Assembly (NCBI RefSeq): GCF_000720175.1 | Contig: NZ_JOIX01000101.1 | Coordinates: 1 to 39,346 of the forward strand | DNA from: Streptomyces sp. NRRL S-337 | Lineage (GTDB): Bacteria; Actinomycetota; Actinomycetes; Streptomycetales; Streptomycetaceae | Length of the DNA: 39,346 nucleotides | Direction: 5' to 3' | Shown here: positions 1-6,888 of the stretch, piece after piece | Layout: each line of letters starts with the position of its first letter | How positions within the stretch are numbered: position 1 is the first letter of the stretch | The notes under the pieces: model-generated | Told to the model about the DNA's origin: nothing | The model's input: the letters and a program-made list of their open reading frames with translations, nothing else | Databases searched by the model: none | Made by a program: the position numbers and the translations under genes

Positions 1-1
1 C

Positions 2-124
2 ACTGGTCACACTTCCGCAGACGCAGCCAAGCCCGAGCCCGCCACTGCCACTACCAACGCCGAGGCCACAACCCCCACATGCGGTTGCAGTACTAGGGGT
101 TCCAAGAGCCCCTGGTTCCCTTAA
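2..124 (+). CDS. Possible 3' end of an upstream gene (partial)
   Basis: Frame 2 is open from the window edge to a TAA at 122-124 and would give about 40 residues, rich in Ala, Thr and Pro, ending in a short Cys-containing tail (TCGCSTRGSKSPWFP). Nothing conserved is recognised. Frame 1 is also open to base 96, so coding here is only a guess based on composition and on the position just before the repeat element. It could equally be non-coding spacer. Confidence 0.22.
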   Translation, partial: TGHTSADAAKPEPATATTNAEATTPTCGCSTRGSKSPWFP

Positions 125-385
125 CGCTCACCCCCACTCACCTCTTCCCTTCCCTCAACGGGAGGGGACGGGCCGGAGGGGCCGGTTGTGTGGACGTAAA
201 GCGTCAGCAGTCCACACAACCGGCCCCGCAGGCCCGTCACCGCACCCACCACAAACCCAGCCCGCCGCAGGCGCAACGGCGAGACGCCCCGCGGCGCCGC
301 AGACAGCTACGTACGCGGCGCCGCAAAGCGCAACGGCGAGACGCCCCGCGGCGGGAAAGCCAGGTACGTGCGGGGGCCCGGCGAA
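125..385 (+). repeat. Composite repeat element, copy 1
   Basis: Non-coding element filling the gap before the aldo/keto reductase. It has a head (cgctcaccccca then caacgggaggggac), a hairpin, a segment with tcaccgcaccc, and two tandem 57-bp units whose core GCGCAACGGCGAG starts at 271 and 328. Each unit continues with a CCCCGCGGCG stretch and ends in a tacgt(a/g)cg box and a GCGGCGCCGCAAA-like or related tail. The same parts in the same order recur at 24.65-25.18 kb. No open reading frame through it looks real. Confidence 0.75.
178..227. repeat. 18-bp perfect inverted repeat inside repeat copy 1
   Basis: Arms 178-195 (GGGGCCGGTTGTGTGGAC) and 210-227 pair perfectly around a 14-nt loop. There is no T run, so it is a strong hairpin of terminator or structural type rather than a classic intrinsic terminator. 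It occupies the variable segment of the composite repeat; the other copy has only a 6-bp hairpin (ACAGAC/GTCTGT) at the matching place. Confidence 0.8.
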
Positions 386-391
386 CGCCCC

Positions 392-421
392 TTGCTTAGA
401 GCGCACTTGAACCGCTTGGCT
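392..421 (+). promoter_or_regulatory. Putative promoter of the aldo/keto reductase
   Basis: TTGCTT (392-397) and TTGGCT (416-421) are separated by 18 nt. The predicted transcription start, about 7-9 nt after the -10, coincides with the ATG at 430, so the transcript may be leaderless. The match to consensus is only fair. Confidence 0.4.
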
Positions 422-429
422 GAATGACC

Positions 430-1428
430 ATGAAGTACACGCAGCTCGGACGCACCGGACTCAAGGTCAGCCGACTCGTCCTCGGGACGATGAATTTCGG
501 CCCGCAGACGGACGAGGCCGACAGCCACACGATCATGGACGCGGCGCTCAACGCGGGCGTCAACTTCTTCGACACCGCCAACGTCTACGGCTGGGGCGAC
601 AACAAGGGCCGCACCGAGGAAATCATCGGCTCGTGGTTCGCCAAGGGCGGCGGCCGGCGTGACAAGACCGTGCTGGCCACCAAGGTCTACGGGAACATGG
701 CGTCGGACGGCGAGGCGGCCTGGCCCAACCACGACAAGCTCTCCGCCGTCAACATACGGCGCGCGGTGGACGCCAGCCTCAAGCGGCTGGGCACCGAGTA
801 CATCGACATCTACCAGTTCCACCACGTCGACCGTGACACGCCCTGGGACGAGATCTGGCAGGCCATCGACGTCCTCGTCCAGCAGGGCAAGATCCTCTAC
901 GCCGGTTCCTCCAACCACGCCGGCTGGCACATCGCCCGCGCCAACGAGACGGCCGCGCGCCGCGGTTCCTACGGGCTCGTCAGCGAGCAGTGCCTCTACA
1001 ACCTCTACGAGCGGCGTGCCGAGATGGAGGTCATCCCGGCCGCGCAGGGCTACGGCCTGGGCGTCATCCCCTGGTCCCCGCTGCACGGCGGGCTGCTGGG
1101 CGGCGCGCTCCGCAAGGAACGCGAGGGCGGCGGCGCCCGGTCGGTCTCCGGCCGCTCGGCCGACTCGCTCGCCGACGCCACGGTCCGCGCGAAGATCCAG
1201 TCCTACGAGGACCTGCTCGACAAGTACGGCCTGGAGCCCGGCGAGGTCGCCCTGGCGTGGCTGCTGACCCGGCCCGGGGTCACCGGCCCGATCGTCGGCC
1301 CGCGCACCTCCGCCCAGCTCGCCTCCGCGCTGCGCGCCGTCGAGCTGGAGCTGCCGGACGAGCTGCTCGCCTCGCTGGACGAGATCTTCCCCGGCCCCGG
1401 GCCGTCCCCGGAGGCGTTCGCCTGGTGA
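430..1428 (+). CDS. Aldo/keto reductase
   Basis: NAD(P)H-dependent aldo/keto reductase of about 332 residues, a cytosolic (beta/alpha)8 barrel oxidoreductase reducing aldehydes or ketones. The N terminus (MKYTQLGRTGLKVSRLVLGT) and the FFDTANVYG motif carry the catalytic Asp and Tyr; a Lys in LATKVYG and a His in YQFHHVD complete the tetrad. The C-terminal IVGPRT segment is the cofactor phosphate-binding loop typical of the family. An ATG two codons upstream (424) is possible. I prefer 430 because family members start MKYTxLGxTGL and because a -10-like box lies 8 nt before it; no Shine-Dalgarno sequence is visible. The gene stands alone. The substrate cannot be deduced. Confidence 0.93.
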   Translation: MKYTQLGRTGLKVSRLVLGTMNFGPQTDEADSHTIMDAALNAGVNFFDTANVYGWGDNKGRTEEIIGSWFAKGGGRRDKTVLATKVYGNMASDGEAAWPNHDKLSAVNIRRAVDASLKRLGTEYIDIYQFHHVDRDTPWDEIWQAIDVLVQQGKILYAGSSNHAGWHIARANETAARRGSYGLVSEQCLYNLYERRAEMEVIPAAQGYGLGVIPWSPLHGGLLGGALRKEREGGGARSVSGRSADSLADATVRAKIQSYEDLLDKYGLEPGEVALAWLLTRPGVTGPIVGPRTSAQLASALRAVELELPDELLASLDEIFPGPGPSPEAFAW

Positions 1429-1578
1429 ACTTCGGTTCGTGCGCGAGCCGTGCCGGCAGACGTGATCGGCGCCTCCGGACCCCGCGCCTTCTGACCCGCG
1501 CTCCGGACCGCGCCTCCTGATCTGCGAACCGTAGGCAGCGCACGCCGCGCACGCCGTGCACGCCGCGGCCGGGCGGGA

Positions 1579-1665
1579 TCAGCGCAGGGCTGCCGCCACG
1601 ATCACGACGATGAGCAGCACGGCGAGCAGGCCGGACATGACGCGGTTACGGGTTTTCGGGTCCAC
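1579..1665 (-). CDS. 28-residue single-span membrane peptide
   Basis: A small open frame from GTG (1665) to TGA (1579-1581) encodes VDPKTRNRVMSGLLAVLLIV followed by VIVAAALR: a short polar, basic head and one hydrophobic helix of about 18 residues. It should be an N-in membrane peptide. The start is supported by a -10-like TACGCT ending exactly 6 nt before GTG (leaderless arrangement). From memory, similar tiny proteins lie beside thpR-like genes in other Streptomyces, but the function is unknown. The gene start is embedded in a 13-bp inverted repeat. Confidence 0.6.
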   Translation of the reverse strand: MDPKTRNRVMSGLLAVLLIVVIVAAALR

Positions 1666-1694
1666 CCTCTGAGCGTAACCGGGGTGGACCCGAA
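1655..1694. promoter_or_regulatory. 13-bp inverted repeat over the start of the small membrane peptide
   Basis: Arms 1655-1667 and 1682-1694 (core GGGTGGACCCGAA on the minus strand) are perfect inverted copies with a 14-nt spacer. The minus-strand -10-like TACGCT lies in the spacer (1672-1677), and one arm contains the GTG start. In a leaderless transcript the hairpin could not form in RNA, so a protein operator is the more natural reading. The binding protein is unknown. Confidence 0.55.
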
Positions 1695-1724
1695 CATTTC
1701 ACCGGGCCGGACCGTCCGCCCGCC

Positions 1725-2291
1725 TCACTCGCCCAGCGGCCAGGAGGCGATCTCTTCGTAGTGGGACTGCGCTCCGGCCGTGCCGGGGGCCGGCGGATGG
1801 CTGCGCATCAGCGAGAGTGTTCCGACCGTCCAGGAGCGGCTGCTGAATTCCTTCAGGGCGGCCGCGTACGGGGCGAGCTTCAGGTGGCCGACGCGGTTCC
1901 GGGCCAGGGTGAGGTGCGGGGTGTAGGGGCGGTGCTCGTCCACATCGAGGCCCGCCCGCCGGCCCGCGGCCGCCGCCGAGTCGGCCAGCTTCCGCATGGC
2001 CGGCCGGTCGCCGTCCGCGCCGGCCCACACCACCCGGTCCGCGAAACGGCCACCCCCGGCGATCCGCAGCTCGTACGGATCCCGGCGGTGGGCCGCCCGG
2101 GCCAGCCGTTCCTGCAGCTCGGGCGTGGTGTCGTCGGGCACCTCGCCGTAGAAGGCGAGGGTGAAGTGCCAGCCGTCCCGCGCGCTCCAGCGCAAACGCT
2201 CGGCCGCGGGAAGCTTCTTCAGCAGCGCCACCTCGGCGGCGAGTTCGTCGAGCACGGCGGCGGGCGGCAGGACGGCGGCGAAGAGTCTCAT
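1725..2291 (-). CDS. thpR: RNA 2',3'-cyclic phosphodiesterase
   Basis: A 188-residue 2H phosphoesterase (2'-5' RNA ligase/ThpR family), a cytosolic enzyme hydrolysing 2',3'-cyclic phosphate ends of RNA to 2'-phosphates. The two defining HxTx motifs are present: H42-F-T44 in HFTLAF and H125-L-T127 in HLTLAR. The length is normal. The ATG at 2291 fits the family start MRLFxAV(L/E)PP. No Shine-Dalgarno sequence precedes it; CACACT lies 6 nt upstream, again resembling a leaderless start. It follows hsp18 in the same direction but is separated from it by a GC-rich hairpin. Confidence 0.9.
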   Translation of the reverse strand: MRLFAAVLPPAAVLDELAAEVALLKKLPAAERLRWSARDGWHFTLAFYGEVPDDTTPELQERLARAAHRRDPYELRIAGGGRFADRVVWAGADGDRPAMRKLADSAAAAGRRAGLDVDEHRPYTPHLTLARNRVGHLKLAPYAAALKEFSSRSWTVGTLSLMRSHPPAPGTAGAQSHYEEIASWPLGE

Positions 2292-2348
2292 GCGGTCAGT
2301 GTGGCGCAGCCGGGCGCCGTTCGGCCGGGTCCCGGAAGGGTCCCAGAA

Positions 2349-2383
2349 GGGGCCCGGCCGCGCCCCGGAAGGGGCCGGGCCCC
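2349..2383. terminator. GC-rich hairpin between hsp18 and thpR
   Basis: GGGGCCCGGCC (2349-2359) pairs perfectly with 2373-2383 over a 13-nt loop. It lies just past the stop of hsp18 on the minus strand. There is no T tract, as is common for Streptomyces stem-loop terminators. Confidence 0.5.
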
Positions 2384-2440
2384 TGCCCCTTCGCCGCCGC
2401 TCCCGCGACCGTCTTCAGCCTTCAGCGGTCCGGCCACGGC

Positions 2441-2875
2441 TCAGCCGCTGATCTCCTTGCGGGACGCGTCCCCGCCGATGGTGATCTTGCGGGGCTTGGC
2501 GCGCTCGGCGATCGGGATGCGCAGGGTCAGCACACCCGCGTCGTAGTCGGCCTGGATGCGCTCGGTGTCGAGGGTGTCGGCCAGCATCAACTGCCGGGAG
2601 AAGACGCCCAGCGGACGCTCGGAGAGCTCCATCTGCACATCGCCGGCCTTGGTGACCGGCCGGCGCTCGGCCTTGACGGTCAGCATGTTCCGCTCGACGT
2701 CGATGTCGATCGCGTCCGGCGAGACCCCCGGCAGGTCGAGGGCGATCACATACTCGTCGCCCTCGCGGTAGGCGTCCATCGGCATCGTGGACGGCCGCGA
2801 CCAGGTGCCGGACGTGCCCAGCAGCTGCTGGGTGAGGCGGTCGAGCTCACGGAACGGGTCGGTGCGCATCAACAT
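2441..2875 (-). CDS. hsp18: Small heat-shock protein Hsp18 (Hsp20/alpha-crystallin family)
   Basis: A 144-residue small heat-shock chaperone that binds unfolding proteins in the cytosol as an oligomer. The N terminus MLMRTDPFRELDRLTQQLLG, the alpha-crystallin domain (about residues 34-135, with DEYVIALDLPGVSPDAIDID and the GVLTLRIP strand) and the C-terminal I-x-I-type end (KITIGG) are all typical. GGAGG (2885-2889 on the minus strand) sits 9 nt before the ATG. The RheA-type operator and promoter directly upstream make this the orthologue of the thermoregulated S. albus hsp18. The divergent neighbour is the likely repressor gene. Confidence 0.93.
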   Translation of the reverse strand: MLMRTDPFRELDRLTQQLLGTSGTWSRPSTMPMDAYREGDEYVIALDLPGVSPDAIDIDVERNMLTVKAERRPVTKAGDVQMELSERPLGVFSRQLMLADTLDTERIQADYDAGVLTLRIPIAERAKPRKITIGGDASRKEISG

Positions 2876-2936
2876 CGTGAAACACCTCCAGGGGGATCAG
2901 GCTTTGATGCCTGCCAATGCGCTTCACCTGTCTTCT

Positions 2937-2966
2937 GTTGTAGCATTGTCATCGGATGGATGACAA
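2937..2966 (-). promoter_or_regulatory. hsp18 promoter overlapped by a RheA operator
   Basis: TGTCATC-N5-GATGACA is present without a mismatch at 2947-2965 (8-bp arms if the flanking T/A pair at 2946/2966 is counted). This is the published operator form for RheA, the heat-sensing repressor of hsp18 in S. albus. On the minus strand TTGTCA (2961-2966) and TACAAC (2937-2942) form -35 and -10 boxes with 18-nt spacing, so bound repressor would cover the -35 box and spacer. Confidence 0.88.
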
Positions 2967-3009
2967 GTGGAAGGTCATCGGTGAGTTGACATCCGGCCGA
3001 CCTGGCACC

Positions 3010-3038
3010 TTGAGGTCCCGTCTTGAGGTAGCTAGGGA
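3010..3038 (+). promoter_or_regulatory. Putative second promoter of rheA
   Basis: TTGAGG (3010-3015) and TAGGGA (3033-3038) are 17 nt apart on the plus strand, about 50 nt before the rheA start. The operator at 2947-2965 lies just upstream, so autoregulation may act through this promoter or through another one within the operator itself. Confidence 0.35.
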
Positions 3039-3088
3039 CGTCTTGGTGTCCCGCGTCCTCACGTCGACGCGTCGCGAAGGAGAGCCCC

Positions 3089-3925
3089 GTGCCCGCAGAC
3101 GAACACCCCCAGAGCGCCGCACCCGCGTCCCTCCTCGCCGCCACGGCTGCCCTCCGCACGATCGACGAGGCCCTGCGCGACGCCCGTACGCATACGAAGG
3201 AGACGCACACTCCGGCTGACGCACCCACCGACGGCCCGGCTGCTGCACCCGTCGGCGGTCCGGCCGACGTATCCACCGCCGGTGCGGCCGACGCATCCAC
3301 CGGCGGCCCGGTCGCCGTACCCATCGGCGGCCCGGCCCTGCGGCCTGCCCATGCGTCGGCGTCCGGGGACGCACCGTCGGCCGGGGAGGGCAGCCGTGTC
3401 GAGCAGGCGCTGGCCTCGCTGCTGTTGTTGCGGGAGGTGCGTGAGCGGCTCGCGACGTGGGAGACGGGTCTCATCGAGACCGCCCGGGAGGCCGGCGCCA
3501 GCTGGGCCGACCTGGCCGGACCGCTCGGGGTAGCCAGCCGCCAGGCCGCCGAACGCCGCTATCTGCGGCTGCGCCCCGGCGCCGCCGGCTCCACCGGCGA
3601 GCAACGCGTCAAGGCCACCCGCGACCGCCGCGCCGCCGACCGCAGCGTCACCACCTGGGCCCGCCACCACGCCGCCGACCTGCGCCGCCTCGCCGGCCAG
3701 ATCACCGCCCTGACCGACCTGCCCACCGCCGCCCGCACACCCCTCGAAGAGCTCGGCCAGGCCCTCGGCGACGACGACGCCGCCCAGCTCGTCGCCCCGC
3801 TCACCGCCACCCGCCCCCACCTCCAGCACCGCCACCCCCAACTCGCCGCCCGTATCGACGACCTCACCCGCCACACCGACCGCCTCCGCCAAAACAGCGA
3901 CGACCAACGCCGCACCACGCCCTGA
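3089..3925 (+). CDS. rheA: HSP18 transcriptional regulator RheA
   Basis: A 278-residue protein divergent from hsp18 and flanking its operator, hence read as RheA, the repressor that changes conformation at high temperature and releases hsp18. Residues about 125-165 (ASWADLAGPLGVASRQAAERRYLR) look like a winged or HTH DNA-reading segment. The C-terminal part is helical and rich in Arg, His and Leu. The GTG start at 3089 has GAAGGAGAG just upstream. Odd: residues about 35-85 form an Ala/Pro/Gly/Thr-rich linker of imperfect repeats (ADVSTAGAADASTGGPV and similar), which probably makes it longer than the S. albus protein (about 230 residues from memory). No other hsp18 regulator is visible. Confidence 0.82.
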   Translation: MPADEHPQSAAPASLLAATAALRTIDEALRDARTHTKETHTPADAPTDGPAAAPVGGPADVSTAGAADASTGGPVAVPIGGPALRPAHASASGDAPSAGEGSRVEQALASLLLLREVRERLATWETGLIETAREAGASWADLAGPLGVASRQAAERRYLRLRPGAAGSTGEQRVKATRDRRAADRSVTTWARHHAADLRRLAGQITALTDLPTAARTPLEELGQALGDDDAAQLVAPLTATRPHLQHRHPQLAARIDDLTRHTDRLRQNSDDQRRTTP

Positions 3926-4203
3926 GGACGGGGAGATCAGGTCGGGGCCAAAGCCGGAGAGGCCGAGCCGGAGAGGCCAAGCCGGGGAGATCGAGCCGGC
4001 GTGGTCGAGTCGGAATGGTCAGCTGCCCGACCGCCCGGCCCTCAGCCGTTCGACCGGCCGCCGCCCGCTCGCCGAGCCGGCAACCCGCCCGTTCGGCACC
4101 CTGGCCGCTCAGCGACTCGGCAACCCGGCCGAGCCCTCTACGTCGCCCGCCCCCACGTCGCCCGCACCCCTACGCCGTCCTCTCGCCGCCCCCTACACGT
4201 CCC

Positions 4204-5838
4204 CTACACCGCCGGAGCCAGTTCCTGCTCCTCGGACCGTGTGCTGCCAGGGGCCCGGGGGACGAACCTGACGTGCGGGTGGCCGGGACGTAGGTCGATC
4301 TTGAGGCGGAGGCCGCCGACCCGGGCGAGGATCAGGCCGATGAGGGCCGCGGCCGCCATGGAGATCAGGCCGCCGGTCAGGAAGCCGATCCGGGCGCCGA
4401 AGGCGTCGGTGACCCAGCCGACGATCGGGGCGCCCAGCGGGGTGCCGCCCATGAAGACCATCATGAACAGGCTCATCACACGGCCCCGCATCAGCGGATC
4501 GGTGGCCATCTGGACACTGGAGTTGGCGGTGACGTTGATCGTCAGGCCGACCATGCCTATCGGGGCGAGCAGAGCCGCGAAGACCCAGAAGGACGGAGCG
4601 AGCGCGGTGGTGACCTCCAGGAGGCCGAAGAGCAGCGCCGCGCCCACCAGCAGCCGCAGCCGCGAGCTCCCCCGGCGGGCCGAGAGCAGCGCGCCGATCA
4701 GCGAACCGGCCGCCATCAGGCCGTTGAACAGGGCGTACGTACCGGCGCCCTGATGGAAAACGTGGTAGACGAACGCGGTCAGCCAGATCGGGAAGTTGAA
4801 GCCGAAGGTGCCGATGAACCCGACCAGGACGATGGGCCAGATCAGATCCGGGCGGCCGGACACATAGCGCAGGCCCTCGCGCAGCTGGCCCTTGCTGCGC
4901 GGGACGCGGTCGACCTTGTGGAGTTCGGCGGTCCGCATCATCAGCAGACCGGCGACCGGTGCCACGAAGGACAGGCCGTTGAGGAGGAAGGCCCAGCCGC
5001 TTCCGAAGGCGGTGATCAGGACACCGGCGACGGCCGGGCCGATCAGGCGCGCGGACTGGAAGTTGGCGGAGTTGAGGCTGACGGCGTTACGCAGTTCGTC
5101 CTGACCGACCATCTCGGACACGAACGCCTGGCGGGCAGGGTTGTCGACGACGGTGACCAGGCCGAGCAGGAAGGCGACCAGGTAGACGTGCCATACCTGG
5201 ACGTGTCCGGTGAGCGTGAGCGCGGCGAGGGCGAGCCCGGTGAAGCCCATCGCGGACTGGGTGAGCAGCAGCAGCTTGCGCTTGGCGAAGCGGTCGGCGA
5301 TCACCCCGCCGTAGAGGCCGAACAGCAGCATCGGCAGGAACTGCAGCGCGGTGGTGATACCGACCGCGGCGGAGGAGCCGGTGAGGCTGAGTACCAGCCA
5401 GTCCTGGGCGATGCGCTGCATCCAGGTACCGGTGTTGGACACCATCTGACCGGTGGCGAAAAGACGGTAATTGCGGATCCGGAGAGAGCTGAACGTGCCC
5501 TTACGCGGTGCGGCAGCGCGACCGTCGGCTATTCGCTGACCAGCGGCGGTACGAGCACCAGTGGGGCCGGCGGCGCCCGGGGCGGCGGATTCAGCGATAC
5601 GCCCGCCACGAGCCCGGATGCCCGAGGTGGCCCTGGTGGCGTCGGCCCTGGTCGCCTCAGGTGTGGCAGCGCCGACGGGGGTCGCGGTGACGTCAGTGGG
5701 TGCGGTCGCGTTGGCCGGGCCGGAGGCGACCGGCTTCCCGGTAACCGGGGCCGCTTCAGCGTGAACCGTCTCGTCGTGAACGGTGTCGTCGTAGGAGTTC
5801 GGTGCGGGGGCGGAGTGTGCTCCGGATCCCGTACTCAA
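4204..5838 (-). CDS. MFS transporter (drug-efflux type)
   Basis: Major facilitator exporter of 544 residues, in the EntS-like/MFS_3 group of proton antiporters in the cytoplasmic membrane. The core starts near residue 118 (SSLRIRNYRLFATGQMVSNT) and shows the motif-A-like loop GVIADRFAKRKLLLLTQ followed by the usual series of about 12 spans. Residues 1-115 are an Ala/Thr/Pro/Gly-rich cytoplasmic extension not normal for the family. The predicted start is TTG (5836-5838), 10 nt after GGAGG (5849-5853). It lies 30 bp downstream of a MarR gene in the same direction, so the pair forms an operon in which MarR probably controls export. Confidence 0.9.
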   Translation of the reverse strand: MSTGSGAHSAPAPNSYDDTVHDETVHAEAAPVTGKPVASGPANATAPTDVTATPVGAATPEATRADATRATSGIRARGGRIAESAAPGAAGPTGARTAAGQRIADGRAAAPRKGTFSSLRIRNYRLFATGQMVSNTGTWMQRIAQDWLVLSLTGSSAAVGITTALQFLPMLLFGLYGGVIADRFAKRKLLLLTQSAMGFTGLALAALTLTGHVQVWHVYLVAFLLGLVTVVDNPARQAFVSEMVGQDELRNAVSLNSANFQSARLIGPAVAGVLITAFGSGWAFLLNGLSFVAPVAGLLMMRTAELHKVDRVPRSKGQLREGLRYVSGRPDLIWPIVLVGFIGTFGFNFPIWLTAFVYHVFHQGAGTYALFNGLMAAGSLIGALLSARRGSSRLRLLVGAALLFGLLEVTTALAPSFWVFAALLAPIGMVGLTINVTANSSVQMATDPLMRGRVMSLFMMVFMGGTPLGAPIVGWVTDAFGARIGFLTGGLISMAAAALIGLILARVGGLRLKIDLRPGHPHVRFVPRAPGSTRSEEQELAPAV

Positions 5839-5868
5839 AGTGGGTTCGCCTCCTCGGCCTCGTGTTCT

Positions 5869-6345
5869 CTACAGCTGTGCCAGCTTCTCCAGTACGGGCG
5901 CGGCGGCCCGGAGCTTGGCCCACTCGTCCTCGTCCAGCCCGGAGGCCAGCTCGGCGAGCCAGGCGTTGCGCCGGCGGCGGCTCTCCTCCAGCATCGCCTC
6001 GGCCTCTTCGGTCTGGGTGACGACCTTCTGGCGGCGGTCGTCGGGGTGGGGCTCCAGCCGGACCAGTCCCTTGGCCTCCAGCATGGCCACGATGCGGGTC
6101 ATCGACGGCGGCTGCACATGCTCCTTGCGGGCCAGCTCGCCTGGGGTGGCGTGACCGCACCGGGCCAGCATCCCGAGCACCGACATCTCGGTGGGCGTCA
6201 GTGATTCGTCCACCCGCTGGTGCTTCAGGCGGCGGGACAGACGCATCACGGCGGACCGCAGAGCATTGACCGCGGCCGCGTCCTCTGGGGAGCCCTCCCC
6301 GCCTTCCGGCTGGGAGTGGGACAGTTCCGGCATGGTCTTTAGCAT
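5869..6345 (-). CDS. MarR family transcriptional regulator
   Basis: A 158-residue winged-helix regulator. The DNA-binding region spans residues about 45-110 (LTPTEMSVLGMLARCGHAT, recognition helix PPSMTRIVAMLEAKGLV, wing HPDDRRQKVV), with a C-terminal dimer helix. The ATG at 6345 is preceded by GAGAGGG with about 9 nt spacing; a second ATG four codons later is less well supported. It is first in the operon with the MFS exporter and is presumably its ligand-relieved repressor. The ligand is unknown. Confidence 0.93.
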   Translation of the reverse strand: MLKTMPELSHSQPEGGEGSPEDAAAVNALRSAVMRLSRRLKHQRVDESLTPTEMSVLGMLARCGHATPGELARKEHVQPPSMTRIVAMLEAKGLVRLEPHPDDRRQKVVTQTEEAEAMLEESRRRRNAWLAELASGLDEDEWAKLRAAAPVLEKLAQL

Positions 6346-6463
6346 AACTCATTACCCTCTCTAAGGAAAGCGGGATGGCGCCGCTCGCCGCGGATCACCC
6401 ATATGAGTGAGGACGCGGCGGAAAGTGACACACCTGACCGCTCTGGGGCGGGACCGTGTCCGT

Positions 6464-6691
6464 ATGGGATCGCGAGTGCTCAGCCTGCGCGTGGATGGGG
6501 AGCTGCTGGAGCGCATTCGGCAGCACGCCACAAAACGCGGAATGAGCGTCCAGGACTATGTCGTCCGGACGCTCATCCGCGAAGACTTCGACGAACGCTT
6601 CAAATCCTCGGTCGACGAGACCGAGCGTCTCGGCGTGTGGGGAACGGTCACCTGCATGCCCAGGCGGCCACTGCCTGAGCGCCTGGAGTAG
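6464..6691 (+). CDS. Ribbon-helix-helix (CopG/Arc-like) small protein
   Basis: A 75-residue basic protein, MGSRVLSLRVDGELLERIRQ followed by helices containing GMSVQDYVVRTLIREDFDERF. The N-terminal strand (VLSLRVD) and two helices fit a ribbon-helix-helix DNA-binding fold. The frame is open 19 codons further up (ATG 6407), but the conserved start in Streptomyces homologues, as far as I recall, is at MG(S/L)RVLSLRVDGELL. The Shine-Dalgarno sequence is weak (GGGGCGGGA). It stands divergent from the MarR-MFS operon. Target DNA and role are unknown; it is not obviously an antitoxin because no partner toxin is adjacent. Confidence 0.75.
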   Translation: MGSRVLSLRVDGELLERIRQHATKRGMSVQDYVVRTLIREDFDERFKSSVDETERLGVWGTVTCMPRRPLPERLE

Positions 6692-6727
6692 CCGCCCTCG
6701 GAACGGGAGCGCGACGACCCGAAACCC

Positions 6728-6756
6728 TTCACCCTCCGCTACCCTCAGGCTATGAT
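6728..6756 (+). promoter_or_regulatory. Consensus-like promoter pointing into the purine permease from its 3' side
   Basis: TTCACC (6728-6733), a 17-nt spacer, and TATGAT (6751-6756) make one of the best housekeeping-type promoters in the window. It sits in the gap between two convergent genes, so its transcript would start near 6763 and run antisense to the end of the NCS2 permease gene, or carry the small frame at 6778-6888. Just after the -10 is an ATTAG...CTAAT inverted repeat (6755-6779). Confidence 0.5.
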
Positions 6757-6777
6757 TAGTCACTCTCCGTGGAGCTA

Positions 6778-6888
6778 ATGACTCTTCGTGTTCGTTGCCG
6801 TAGAGGAAGGAGGCAGGCGGCGGGGGAGGCGGCGCCGGCCGGCTACTTGACGCCGAGCGCCAGCTCGATCGGGTGGAGCAGGAAGTAG
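6778..6888 (+). CDS. Possible 36-residue basic peptide
   Basis: The frame ATG ACT CTT CGT to TAG (6886-6888) would encode an Arg-rich peptide beginning MTLRVRCRRGRRQ. GGAG lies only 3 nt before the ATG; an in-frame GTG lies three codons earlier. The last third overlaps the end of the permease gene on the other strand. The only support is the good promoter upstream. It may be chance, with the transcript acting as RNA. Confidence 0.2.
   Translation: MTLRVRCRRGRRQAAGEAAPAGYLTPSASSIGWSRK

Noticed and set aside
2956..3219. Plus-strand frame starting inside the RheA operator (MDDKWKVIGEL...)
   Set aside because: No ribosome-binding site, overlaps rheA in another frame, and turns Arg/Pro-rich at once.
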